This document shows, in pieces, positions 38,829-50,122 of a DNA stretch of 64,000 bases (its first letter is position 1; the number at the start of each line of letters is the position of its first letter). The translations under genes and the position numbers were made by a program. Source of the DNA: Mesostigma viride. Its lineage: Eukaryota > Streptophyta > Mesostigmatophyceae > Mesostigmatales > Mesostigmataceae. The DNA is taken from positions 1,934,888 to 1,998,887 of the forward strand of contig RPFO01000253.1 in assembly GCA_009746045.1 (NCBI GenBank), read 5' to 3'. The notes beneath the pieces are model-generated. The model was not told the origin of the DNA, ran no database searches, and saw only the letters and a program-made list of their open reading frames with translations.

Positions 38829-39641
38829 TGTTTGAAAGGTAGAGGAAACTAATGGGTTTTACACAATGCCTTGTGCTTGGCCTTGCTACCCACACACCTT
38901 GCAGGTGCTGAAAGAAACTCTTAGAGAGGTTGAAGACAATTTACGTGGAAGAATAAATGGCTTTATTAGAATATAATAGTTGGAGAAGAGCTTGAATGGA
39001 GGTTGAATGGAGGTACCTGCCCTTAGGGGGCAGTTTCCTTTTATACCATTTAGGCTAGGAAGGATGACATCAGCAATGACATCATCACAGAAGCTTGTAG
39101 AAACATCCTAGCATATTCCTAGCATATTCCCAGCATATTCTCAGTATATTCCAGGAATATTCCTGGCATATTCTTAGAACATTCCTAGAACATTCTAGAC
39201 ATGATCCAATGAGCTGGCATAATAGCTAGATGCCAAGTGTCTACGTAATAATGTGCCACATAACATGATTAATAAAGTGACACATCTCTTCTCCTTGGAG
39301 TGACAAGTGTCATGCAATGAGTCTACCCACTTGTCATCATGTAAGTCATAACATGTGTCATCATGAGCTTCCAACACTTGTCAGCTCATGGACCAAACAC
39401 TTGTCCAATAGGCCATAGCACCACTTGTCAATCAAATACGTGATGCTACTAGGCTGACTCAGGTTACAAGTCATCCATGTCCAAGTATAGGACTATGGCA
39501 CATGAATATTGATCAGCTCATTGAGCCTGTTCCATCTAGCTCATCATAGCTATCAAATTCCCAGTCCATATGGAATAAATCCAACAAGAAACAAATCAGG
39601 CTGGGATATATTGTGGCCAGGTGGATATAATATCCCTAACA
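38829..39641 (-). repeat. Element B left LTR (3' LTR)
   Basis: Starts TGTTTGAAAGG, ends CCCTAACA. It includes five near-copies of AGCATATTC(C/T) around 39105-39190 and an AATAAATGG signal at 38950. The right LTR differs by a few small indels and substitutions. Confidence 0.92.
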
Positions 39642-40789
39642 CCCCCCTTAGCCACATGGGCACAATGCAAAAGATGTCTGGGTAGGTGGAATCTCAACAC
39701 CCCCCTTAACCACATGCTCGTAGCATGCCGTCCAGTTGCTAGCATGGTGCAACTGAAAATGAAGATGCCGTCCTCGTGAAACGCTTGAAGCTCCAACATG
39801 CGGTCATGAGCCGCACTACCGCCACTGATCCCCCCCCCGGCAACGCGAATGAGTGTCCTACCATAGCAGCAACGCACTAGCTGCCCATCCTGGATGGCTG
39901 TTACCCAACCCTTAGTTGGAAAAAGTGCTCTAGATGCGACATTCCCCCCTCACTCAAAGCGGCTGCCCATGGACACAATAGGGGCACACAGTCCCACACA
40001 TATAATACGGCAACACATGCCAACAAAGAAAGTCCCTATGAGCTAACCCAAACGGTATAGAGGTAGGGTAACGGCAACAACACGTGCTGTACACACACGG
40101 AGCAACATAACATACGCCATCTCACAAAAGAAATGACACCAACATCACGTTTTACGCCAAATAAACGGGGTGAGCAAACAAACATATTGGCAACAAATGC
40201 CACACAAACAAGGTACAATACAACCTTCAACACAAGACACAGTGGCCATAACAGATAAACACGCTTCATAGCAAAGAAAACAGGACGTGCAAAACATTAC
40301 CGCCACAAAGGCGAACACAAGTAACGATTACTTCGTCACGATTCACAAATCAGTGCCCGAGAGTAAACATTACGTCCGACATTACAGGCTATGCCGAAAT
40401 GCAAAGCCGAATTCGACACAAAGGACGTAAACACTTGCATAAAAGCAATGCTCTCAGCACAAAAAAAAATAACACACGCGTCACAGGCACTTTAACTCAC
40501 GAAAACAGGTCGTAGACGACGATACAACGGCGCTTCACTACGCCGCATACCAGTGCCACAAATAGCGTGCAAACACTCTGGATATACACTCCAGGTACGT
40601 AGAAAACGTCTCGTGGGAACAATACCAAAATGCGTGGGCCATTGCCACTGAACGCATGGCAAAATAAACACACAATTGCTGGAAGAACACAAAGAAAGAA
40701 CCAGAAAACGCACGCTTACGGCGCCTCACAATTTCCAGCAAGCACGACACAAAAGTCGACATACAAGTTAATTTCCCACAGACAAAACA
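39642..40789. other. Element B 3' internal region without genes
   Basis: The C-rich start (CCCCCCTTAG) is the polypurine tract on the minus strand. A second CACCCCCCTTAACCACATG-like copy follows at ~39700. The rest is AT-rich with many CACA/AACA strings and no credible open frame. Confidence 0.6.
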
Positions 40790-41003
40790 TTAGGGCAACC
40801 TTGAGGAGTGGGGTCTGTGCATCCTGGGCGACAATTTCCAAGGGTCGTTGCAGCTAGCGCAGTTGCAAATGCCATAGCCTGGCCGAACACCGTCAACTGA
40901 CCGACGTGATGCCTTGGCAGCATTTTGCAGTCGACCTGACCGTTGGTGTTTGACAGTAGTTTGGCTGACAGGTCGCTGTCCACCACGTGGTCGGCTCGCT
41001 CGA
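40790..41003 (-). pseudogene. Element B ORF, 3' end beyond element C
   Basis: When element C and one GGTCT copy are removed, the frame entering from 48586 continues here in phase for about 70 codons (Arg/Ser/Pro-rich) and stops at 40790. This shows the ORF was intact before C inserted. Confidence 0.6.
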
Positions 41004-41008
41004 GGTCT

Positions 41009-41673
41009 AGTTAGCATATTGGGACGCCAATGTGCTAGTTGGATGCAGGATGAGGAGACCTTTCTAATGCCGTGTTGACCGCCTGAAACAGACAAGGGAC
41101 ATGAGAGTTATCAGGTCCCGAAGTACTGCCGACCGGCGGCGGTGGCAGTGCACACCGAGGTCGCCGTGGACAGGACACGTGGCAGGCAGGGCCTGCACAG
41201 GCTTAGCCTGGACCATCACGTGACTAAGGTCCACGGAGGCTGAGGACGCAACGGTCCTGTGGCTAAGTAGAGACCAGTAGGCCAGTCGCGGGCTCTGCAA
41301 GGATACGCATCCGTGCAGAGCTGTGACAGGAACTGGTGATACCTAGTCACGGGATGTCAGAGGTCCTTAACGCTGCCTGCAGCAAGGATGCAAGGTAGCG
41401 GTAAGCTGAGCTCTGGCAAGGTAGCGGTGCACTGTGCGAGGCCGACGGGAGATGCCTTAGGGCACCATGGAAATGAGGTAACATAAAGCTATGGCCTAAG
41501 GCAGGTCAAGGCAGTTCTTTGCCGACGCACCGTGGTTGTCACTTGGAGTGAGCAAGCCAGCGAGAGCGTTACCTGGGGCGAGGAGCAAAGGTTGCAAGCT
41601 ACGCGACCTAGGTCCTAACAGTTGCGACAAGGACCAGGAGCTCACAGCAGCTGCCTGGCCGGCGTCGCTAAAT
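41009..41673 (+). repeat. Element C 5' LTR
   Basis: 665 bp, AGTTAGCATATTGGGACGCC at the left and GGCGTCGCTAAAT at the right; the ends are imperfect inverses of each other. It differs from the 3' LTR at 41602 (C against T at 48514). A 78-codon open frame on its minus strand recurs in the other LTR and is not taken as a gene. Confidence 0.92.
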
Positions 41674-42557
41674 CGTATTATTGTTCCGGGTTTTTGAGAA
41701 GAGCTCCGGGAGCAGTGGTTTCTGCTCTGCGACAGGCACGAGAAGCAATGACGCCAGGCGAGCTAGGCTGCAGGCGGTTATTTTCCTCGGTGCTCGGCAG
41801 GGCGGAGACAGTGTTATAATATGATGTCGAGACGGCCTGATTGACGGGTTTGGTGGTCTTGCTACGTGCTCGGGACTTTCTTGGGCGAAGTTGCTGTGAT
41901 GTCGCTAGGTGGCGCCAGGTGTTTGCTTGCGTCGTGGCTAGTTAAAGCTATGGCGAAGGGGCTTTGGTGACGCTAGCGGTAGTGAAAGCGGCAAGCGAGA
42001 CAACCCGTGCGTTTCGGCAGCCAGATCTGTCCAGTCGGCGAGGAATTGAGCTTTGCCTGGACTGGTGTGGGTTTGAGGATTTACAGTCTGTGCCCTCGTT
42101 GCTTGGCAGCATTTCCGGATGAGCGTTTTGGTCGGCATATTCGTCAGAGCCAGGAGCAGCCTGTCGTTTTCCCTGCCACGCTTGAGGTGGTAGAGGTCTG
42201 CAAGGGCTGGACGTCAAGGACGTGTATTGCGGCTTGTAGAACGACTGAGACCGGAAAGAGCAACTGCAGCTGTCAGAGTGGCAGCAAGCGACTGGTAGCG
42301 GCATCGTCACGGCAGTGGTCTACAAAGAGAGCGGTGGACATTGTGGCGAAGCTTGAGACCTGTGCGGGGAAATCATGCAGGGTGCGTGGTTTGGTATGAG
42401 CTCCTTCTGAGGCTTTGTCAACTGTCGAGCGCCTGGAAGAAAGGCGACCAGTAAGCCGGTGTTGGGGCTAGTTCCTCTGCTTGCAGGATCAGTTCGGCCT
42501 ACGTCTCTTCGGTCCGGGCGTTGCTTTCATTGCTGCCACCTTGTATCTGTGTCCATA
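41674..42557 (+). other. Element C leader region
   Basis: About 880 bp between the 5' LTR and gag. No convincing tRNA primer site and no long ORF; the related element E has a 236-residue ORF in the equivalent place. Confidence 0.5.
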
Positions 42558-43791
42558 ATGCTTAAGGGCAAGAACGGGGTCGGCGGCGGGAGCAAGGCGG
42601 TTGCGACGGAGGGTGAGAGGCGGAAAGCGTCAGTGCCAGCAGTCGGCCAGCCAGAAGGGGAGACGATTCCCACGATGGAGGGCGTGGCGGGGCAAAAGAC
42701 GCGGTACCGGAAGCGAAAGGAGGAAGCACGGGGGAAGGAGCGCGCAGAAGGGCCATCGGACAGCTTTGAGCTGGCTGGAGGAGGCCAAGGGGAGGGGATG
42801 CAGGCCAACGGTGGTAAGACGGCCCGTGTGGCCGAGGCAGTCGTTCCTCCTCATGTTTCTGTAGACGCTTGGGCTGGGGGTGCTGGGGCTTCTGCTGTGG
42901 GTAGTGATGCTCGCGCGTTGCCAGGAACTAGACCCCACATAAGTGCTGTAGCCGTGATGAACGGCCAGAAGCCTCTGAAGCCACCCGTGAGTCAGGAGGA
43001 GTTAGACAAGTGGTTAGAGGATATGGAGCTAGTCACCTACTCCGTAGATCCCACTGTCAATCTCGTCCAGGTGTTCCATGCTTCCTCAGTGAATAGGGAT
43101 TCTTCTGAGCGTGTGAGGGACAAAGCCAGGTCTGCAGTGAAGGATAAGCTCTCTTAGGAGCAGTTTCTCCTGGGCCTGCGTCAGGAGTTTTCTGACAAAG
43201 TCCTCAACCTCACTAATCACTACAAGCTGGCCTATGATGCGTTTGAGATCAGGGGCTCAGTGTGGATGGTCGCAATGCAGCTAGGCTGTTTGCAGATCAG
43301 ACAGATGGGTCGCTGGCTGCCTTAGAGAGGGTAGTCTTGAGCATTCGCCCATCTGCCCCTGCTTGTAAACCCATTCAGACCTCAGGTGCTTCAGCCTCCG
43401 CTAGCCAGGTGCAGGGGGATGCCCCAGGGCAGGCAGCCCAGGGAGGTCCTCATCCTAGCAGGCGTCAGAGGGCTGGGAGGCGCAGGGGGGTTGGAAACCA
43501 AGGTGGCAAGGGCCAGCAGCAAGGGGCTCAGAACAAGGGTCAGAAGCAGGCTGGTGGTCACCAAGGGGGGCAGCAGGGGGGGAGGTAGCCAAGGGCAAGG
43601 CAAGAGCCAGGGCCAAGGCAACCAGAATAAGCCAGGCAACCAGAACCAAGGGGGGTCAGAGGAAGGCCCCGGCTGGGAAGGAGGATAAGTGCTTTGGCTG
43701 TGGTAAGACAGGTCACTGGCACCGTGATTGCCCTGATCTGGCCAATGCTGCAGGAGCAGGTGGTCAGTCCAGGAAGCCGTGACTTAGTGCA
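42558..43791 (+). pseudogene. Element C gag, broken
   Basis: From the ATG at 42558 (MLKGKNGVGGGSK) the frame stops at a TAG (43156-43158) in mid-protein, reopens (EQFLLGLRQEFSDKVLNLTNHYK) and shifts near 43255. A Gln/Gly/Lys-rich segment (QQGAQNKGQKQAGGHQGGQQG) precedes a zinc knuckle CFGCGKTGHWHRDC at ~43690-43735 (CX2CX4HX4C). Gag binds RNA and forms the retroelement particle. Confidence 0.7.
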
Positions 43792-44359
43792 GTGCCCCAT
43801 GTAAATAGTCAGTCACCCCAGGTGGGGCAGGTGGCACTTGTAAATATGGATGATAGGGGTGCACCTCCTGTTCAGCAGCAGGGGGTTGGGAATACTGATG
43901 GGTTTGTTCTTCCACATGATTGCAATGTCGCTGCTGCAGCAGTGCAATTCCCTGGGCCTGTGGCAGGTACAGGGTCTTCAGTGAGTGTTGGCTCTGGGAG
44001 TCAAGCAGCTCAGCTGGAAAGTCCTGCTGGCGCCGAGGGAACCACTGTTGGCTCTGGGAGTCAAGCTGTGGAGGTCCCTGGTTCCAAGGAGCAGGAGGTG
44101 GGTCGTGCGGTCCCGCGCACACAGCCAAGTCCTAGTTCCTCCTTATGCAGTGAGACTGATAGGGGGTTGAGCTATGCAGCCGCTGGGCATACTCTATACC
44201 ATGTATTTGGGCGCTCTAAACAGGCAGAAATGTTTGCTTGAAAGCTAGGTAAGCAGCCTCTGTTGGAGTCCTGCACTGCAGCTGCTGAGAACTGTGTCTG
44301 TCAGGAGAATCAGATTCACCCACCACGGTCCCACGCTAGAGAGCCTGCTAGAGAGCGGG

Positions 44360-45100
44360 GGATATCCAAGTAGATATACAGCACATGCGTGGTTTGTATC
44401 TGTTGGTGGGGGTGGATAGGTTCAGCCGGTATGGGCTGTTGACCATCCTGCCTGGCATGGATGAGCATCACTTGTTGTTGGGTCTCCAGTCTTTGTTGCC
44501 ATGCTTTGGGGTGTACACCTTGGTGCAAGCTGACTTGCAGTTTGACTGCTTGAGAAAGCATGCTGATCAGCTTCCGTGTAAGCTGGTAGTGGTCCCTAGA
44601 GAGAGTCATGGGCAGCAGGGGCTGTAGAGAGATCTATCCGTGAGGTAAAGACAGTGGTGCTAGCAGCAAAGACTGTGCCAGTGGTAGCATCTGCTTTGGA
44701 AAAGGCAGCCTGGTGCAAGGGGATTGAGGAACAGCTTAACCACAGGGTAAACTATTACTATGATGGTGTGGCAGTCTCTCCCTTAGCAGCGCAGTTTGGG
44801 TTGTTGTCCCCAGAGGTAGTGGGTGCCTGCCTGAGAAAGGCAGATAGAGTGTTTGCTCGGCTGAGGCGCAAGGACAAGGGCTGGAAAAATGCTGAGGCCC
44901 CTTGTGGGAATGGGGGTCAGGATGTGGAAGGAGCCATCAATACCAGGCAAGCGTGGCAAGTGGCAGGATGGGCTGGTAACCCAGTTGGATGAGGCCAACC
45001 ATTCTTGTCTGGTAGCCTTGGACAGGGATCCTAGGCGCGTGTACAGGTTGTCCTGGGCTCACATCCGAGAGAAAAGGCCAAGTGCAATCTGGCCTGTAGA
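44360..45100 (+). pseudogene. Element C integrase, broken
   Basis: DIQHMRGLYLLVGVDRFSRYGLL (first catalytic Asp), LVQADLQFDCL (second Asp), then ESHGQQG followed by a frameshift where E147-equivalent would lie. Further on come NHRVNYYYDGVAVSP and a C-terminal KEPSIPGKRGKWQDGLVTQLDEA block, both collinear with elements D and E. Confidence 0.7.
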
Positions 45101-45279
45101 CGGCCCTGAGCCTCCCTTGGAGGTTGAGGCTCAGGAGGAGAGCCAGGCAGTAGATGCTAACCCTCCATGCTTGGATGATGGTCTGTCCTGGATGGACGAG
45201 GGTGAGCTGGAATCTGCTGCATCAACTGTCACAAGGCCAGTAGGGGGCCAGGGCTGGACCAAAGCCCAAGGGGCTCCTC

Positions 45280-46380
45280 ATGGCGGACGTCATCCGGGCA
45301 TTGATGAGCGGCAAGCGTGATCCCAAGGTATCTAAGCTCACGGGGTGGGGGTCATGCTGGGCAGCAACATTAGAGGTGGATACCAACTCGCAGGTGTCCA
45401 TTCTGAGGGCTGAGGATGCTGCAAGGTTGCAGATGTCTGTAGCCGGTTGCCCAGCCGTGTCTGATTTCTCGAGGAATGTGTCCATGAAAGTTCTGGGGGA
45501 GGTGAGTGTGCCTATTCTGGGGGTGCCCACGGTGTTCTGTGTGGTAGAGGGCTATGAGGGTCCAGCCATACTGGGGCAGAATTTCTTATGCCAGCCGGAG
45601 GTGACGATAACCTCTGAGGAATTGGCACTAGAAGGGCAGGGTAGTTTACCCCTCCAGAGATATCGCTACTCCCAGGGACTTAGTGTGGCTGTAAGGGCTG
45701 TGAAGGGTGTTGCAGTGGAGGGGCCTGATTCTAAGGAGCCCATTGCTAAGGACCTGCTGATCATCCCAACTACGTTTGACCCACGCCAGTTGGGGGTGCA
45801 GAGGTACCAGATCCCTGGAACGAGTCCTGTACCTTGGCGCAAGCTAGTGGAGATGATGCAAAGCCCCAAGATGGCTAAGGCATGGACTCCTGGCTTCGTT
45901 GCTTCTGGGCATGAGTGGATGATTGCCAACTGTGCAGAGCCTGTAGAGGTCCTCCCTGAGGATCACCAGCTGCTCAGATTGATGTTTGTCCTCAAGCTCA
46001 AACAGGTAGATGGTGTCGAGGTGCCACATGTCAGACCAATTGCAACCGAGTACCATGGCACTAGACAGATAGCAGATGAGGAGCTCTATACTCCAGGGAT
46101 GCTGCATGACACGTGGAGAATGTTGTTGTGTGTTTTCTTATCCTTCCTGGTCAAAGGCATTGCCTATGGCTCTGCTTTGATAGATTTCAAGGGGGCTTTT
46201 CTCAAGGGTGACCAGGAAGAGGCTAGGGAGACATGGCGAACAATACCACCTTTCTTTGATAAGTGTGCCTGCTGTGTTAAGTGTCCCTGCAGGAGCCCAT
46301 TACCCGGCCAAGAGGTGCTACCATACGCGGTATGTTGGCATGGTTGGCTAGCATTTGTGCGCCTGACCTGCTGGTCTTGA
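45280..46380 (+). pseudogene. Element C protease plus N-terminal reverse transcriptase
   Basis: Asp34 in LEVDTNSQVSIL is the retropepsin-like catalytic Asp (DTN in place of DTG), and PAILGQNFL is the paired ILG motif. It is followed in the same frame by reverse transcriptase fingers (RLMFVLKLKQVDG, VRPIATEYHG) and motif A (LIDFKGAFLKGD). The frame then jumps to unrelated sequence at ~46290, a deletion that removes the xxDD motif. Confidence 0.75.
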
Positions 46381-46493
46381 GTCGGTTGACAGATTCCCAG
46401 CTGGTCGAGGTGGGTGTTGAGAGTGTGATGCAATCTGTGAGGATGTCTCCACCTCTCATCTTGGGTCCTTTGGATTAGTACAGGCCCTTTGAC

Positions 46494-46976
46494 ATGGTTC
46501 TCTATGTGGACAGTTCTATGGATAGTAGGAAGGTCACAGAGGTCAGGGGGCGGGCAGCAGCATTAAACACCCTGGTGCAGGAACAGTCCTCTCTGGTCTG
46601 CTGGTACAGTCGGTTGCAGAATAGGGTAACCCCCAGCAGTGACATTGCTGAGTGCAGAGCAATCTGTGAGGGGCTGCACACAGCCCTTTACTTGAGGGAG
46701 CTTTTCTACCAGCTATGTAAGGTAGCTTCCTGTCGGTTGCAGATGCACACACTGGTGAAAACTGGCAGCATGGGCATGGTGCAGTTCGTGCACAGGCAGC
46801 TGGCCAGAAGCAGGGACCTTGATTATCTGTTGCTCAAGGCACTGTCCTGCTTTGCTGACATTGAATATGTGGCTGGCGTGGACAACCCTGCAGATGCTCT
46901 CACCAAGCTTGAGGAGAAGGCCGTGCAGCAGTACCCTCTGCTCCGTGGGCTCATGGGCCCCATGGTGGGGTGCTAG
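46494..46976 (+). pseudogene. Element C RNase H
   Basis: VLYVDSSMDSRK (Asp), SSDIAECRAICEGLHTALYL (Glu) and GVDNPADALTKLEEKA, the copia RNase H end (NxADxLTK). It aligns with the end of the element D polyprotein. Confidence 0.75.
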
Positions 46977-47920
46977 GGAGACCAACGCCTTGCTCTGAGG
47001 TGGGATGTGTCCCGGTGGGCTGGGTAGCCAGAAATGGCTGACAGCAGGTTCTTCAGGGTTCGTACACCCTGCTGAACAGGGGTCAGGGTGGAGTCACTCC
47101 CCTGGCTGAGAATATCGCCTGGCCCTGTCATGGGGTTGCAGAAGGGTCTTAAGGACCTTGTAACCGGCCTTGGGTCTTCATGGAATGGACCCTGAAAGGG
47201 CAGCCCAAATGTTGGCTCTTACAGGTTGCTGTACATTTGTTTATATTCTCTGTAACCAACCTGTTGCATGCTAATAAAACCCTGGTTGTGTGACCATGTT
47301 GGACGTGGTTGCCAGGGAGCCTCATTATGGGTTATTCTCTCTATATTAATAAGTCATAATCGTGTTATCTCCATTTCATGTTTGTTTGTAATGTACAGTT
47401 CCAGGAGCTGTTCCAAACCTGGAGGATATGGGGTGGGGTTCGATTCCCCAGCTGACCACAGCCTGGCATGTGTGAATCCTGAGTTTATCCCTCAGTGAGG
47501 ACATGGGCTCCCCAGTTTGGCAAGCATTAACTGGGCTCTATCCGTGTCTGTTGAATGAAAAGGAAGGGGAATGGTTGTGAGCGGGCGCCTCTGATACGGG
47601 CGCCTGTGATAACTGGAAAGGACCAGGAACTCACAATAATACGTATCATAACTTCCTCTGTCCAAGTTCAGCTGCCTGGATGTAGAGACCTCACTTTTCT
47701 CCTCAACCAGGTTCCCAAAAGAAAGGGTTGGGGGCTGACATCTGGGTCAGGGCTGGGCCTTGGAACCAATGTTGGCTGTGGACTAATCTTTGGGTAAAAC
47801 CTCAAGTTCCAAAAGAAGGGCAGCCCTGGCCTCTGGGAGAGGTCAGGAGTCTGTGGCATGAGTGAGCATGGCTGATTGGAATCTCAGGCTGGTCCAGCCT
47901 CCAAAACAAGAAAGGGTTGG
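46977..47920 (+). other. Element C 3' internal region
   Basis: No coding frame of note. AATAAAACC at 47271 is a possible polyadenylation signal. A purine-rich stretch (CAAAACAAGAAAGGGTTGG) directly precedes the 3' LTR and fits a polypurine tract. Confidence 0.5.
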
Positions 47921-48585
47921 AGTTAGCATATTGGGACGCCAATGTGCTAGTTGGATGCAGGATGAGGAGACCTTTCTAATGCCGTGTTGACCGCCTGAAA
48001 CAGACAAGGGACATGAGAGTTATCAGGTCCCGAAGTACTGCCGACCGGCGGCGGTGGCAGTGCACACCGAGGTCGCCGTGGACAGGACACGTGGCAGGCA
48101 GGGCCTGCACAGGCTTAGCCTGGACCATCACGTGACTAAGGTCCACGGAGGCTGAGGACGCAACGGTCCTGTGGCTAAGTAGAGACCAGTAGGCCAGTCG
48201 CGGGCTCTGCAAGGATACGCATCCGTGCAGAGCTGTGACAGGAACTGGTGATACCTAGTCACGGGATGTCAGAGGTCCTTAACGCTGCCTGCAGCAAGGA
48301 TGCAAGGTAGCGGTAAGCTGAGCTCTGGCAAGGTAGCGGTGCACTGTGCGAGGCCGACGGGAGATGCCTTAGGGCACCATGGAAATGAGGTAACATAAAG
48401 CTATGGCCTAAGGCAGGTCAAGGCAGTTCTTTGCCGACGCACCGTGGTTGTCACTTGGAGTGAGCAAGCCAGCGAGAGCGTTACCTGGGGCGAGGAGCAA
48501 AGGTTGCAAGCTATGCGACCTAGGTCCTAACAGTTGCGACAAGGACCAGGAGCTCACAGCAGCTGCCTGGCCGGCGTCGCTAAAT
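47921..48585 (+). repeat. Element C 3' LTR
   Basis: Second 665-bp copy; ends GCTAAAT at 48585, followed by the target duplication GGTCT and element B coding sequence. Confidence 0.92.
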
Positions 48586-50057
48586 GGTCTCGCGCCAGCA
48601 CCGGACTTGGCAGTCCAGGACTTGGAAAAATTTGGCAGCTTGGTCGATTTCGCCCTCGCGTCACGAATTTGTTCCCCCTCAGTTAGGCTGGCAGCGTTCG
48701 AGCGCCGCGCCTTTGGTCTGGTCGCCGGACTTGAGTTACGAGCACCAGTGTCACCTGGTATGCTGGCGGCGACAACGCGCTCCGCCTGCACTGGGCTGTT
48801 CTGGACCGCAGTTTCTGGAAGTACTTCAGCGTCTGACACGGACTTCTCCATTGCGCTGGAAACTTCTCGAATTGGCGTGAACTTCCACTGGGCCGGCGCA
48901 GAGTATATAAAGCCACGCAGTGTGCGAGTAATGCCCAGTAGGCCGCCCCCGATCCCGCATACACGGGCAAGCATGGCCAGTATGACCGTTAGGCCCACGG
49001 CCAGCCACTCCGCCGCGTGTCCCGAGGCACGTGAGATGCTGCGCTCGCTGCTCGCCATTTTCTGCCCTTGACAGGCAGCGTCGACGTCCTTGAAGCTCGT
49101 CGCCGAAGATTTCAGCTCTGGGATGGCGTCCATCGCTGCGTCCGCACCGCGCGCGGGCAAAAAGTAGGCGTTGTTCCTCGTCACGATGCTGCAGTGCCTG
49201 CTGTCCAGCACAGCAACCCGCCTGACGAGGTCGACCTTGTGGCCATCCTTGACGAGCTGGCCGACTGATAGAAGTCGGGTGCTCAGCCTGGGAACGAGCA
49301 GCGCGTTTTGGAGGTGCACGTCTGCCTCCTGGCCCGGCAGCTTCAGCTTGACAGTCCCGATGGCTGTCGCCTTCAGTTTGCCGCCTGAGCCGGCGATTTC
49401 CCTGTTGTGAGGGTGCAGGCACACGAAATCCGACGGGCATGGCGTCATGTGACAGCTCGCTGCAGAATCCAGCACCCAGCTGGTCGGTGCTTTCTTTTCA
49501 TACTGCGTGAGTGCAGCAGCATCCGACGGCGATGGCGACTCGGCGATGGTGGCGAAGACGAAGCCGGACCGCTCCGCAGCCTCCTCGGTGATACGCGCCT
49601 CGCTGGCACCTGGTGAGTGCTCCTTTCTCGCTTGGTTCCGTCGCGTTGCCTTGTTCTTGCGTTCTTGCTTCAGCTCCGGATGCTTCTCCCAGCACTGGGT
49701 GTCCACGTGCCCGGCCTTCTTGCAGTAATTGCACCGCCTCTTTCCTCCACTTTTCTTCGTAGTAGTGTGGAAAACCTGGCCGTTAGGGGAGCCCTCCTTC
49801 TTTGCTTGAGCAGAACGCCTTCCGTGCAGTAGCTCCTCCGCCTCCAGCAGCGCAGTCTTGACCTCCTTTAGCGAATCCTCCTCTCCAGTTAGGACCTTGA
49901 CCAGGTCACAATAGGCCGATGCTAAGGCCTTCAACACAGCCTTGATTTCTTCCCATTTCCTCAGAGACCGCCCATCAAACGTTGTGATGGACTTGCTTGT
50001 TGCCCGGAATTGCTTGTAGCACGCTTCCTTGGTAGCCATGGTGTCTTCAGTCGCCAA
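48586..50057 (-). CDS. Element B gag-protease polyprotein, N-terminal 490 codons (interrupted by C)
   Basis: ATG at 50057. Residues 1-90 are a gag-like helical part (FDGRSLRKWEEIKAVLKALASAY). The zinc knuckle is CNYCKKAGHVDTQC (~108-121; CX2CX4HX4C). The protease follows directly at ~195: SWVLDSAASCHMT, with Ala for the usual Gly of DSGAS, then GTVKLKLPG and LLVPRLSTRLLSVGQL, typical of copia. A hydrophobic segment (AEWLAVGLTVILAMLARVCGIGGGLLGI) lies at ~350-380. No integrase or reverse transcriptase follows. The frame enters the element C LTR and stops there by chance at 48408; the original continued to 40790. Confidence 0.75.
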
Positions 50058-50111
50058 TGGAACTGGATGTCTCTGGGTTCACAGTGGTCTTCTTGTTCCT
50101 CAGTAACAAAC

Positions 50112-50122
50112 CTCCGATACCA
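50112..50122 (-). other. Primer-binding site of element B
   Basis: TGGTATCGGAG on the minus strand, next to the 5' LTR; identical to that of element A. Confidence 0.8.

Larger units (their letters stand above)
41009..48585 (+). mobile_element. Element C: copia-lineage retrotransposon with protease after integrase (decayed)
   Basis: 665-bp LTRs (41009-41673, 47921-48585) with one difference found by eye, flanked by the target duplication GGTCT (41004-41008, 48586-48590). LTR ends are AGTTAGC...GCTAAAT, not TG...CA. Internal order on the plus strand: gag with zinc knuckle (42558-43735), integrase (about 44360-45090), retropepsin-like protease (45370-45600), reverse transcriptase (45960-46210, rest deleted), RNase H (46494-46973). 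Several stops and frameshifts break the coding parts, although the LTRs are almost identical. This suggests it was mobilised in trans or converted. Confidence 0.88.

Noticed and set aside
41064-48212. Identical 78-codon ORFs on the minus strand of both element C LTRs
   Set aside because: Duplicated only because the LTRs are duplicated; no motif, no start context, opposite to element transcription.
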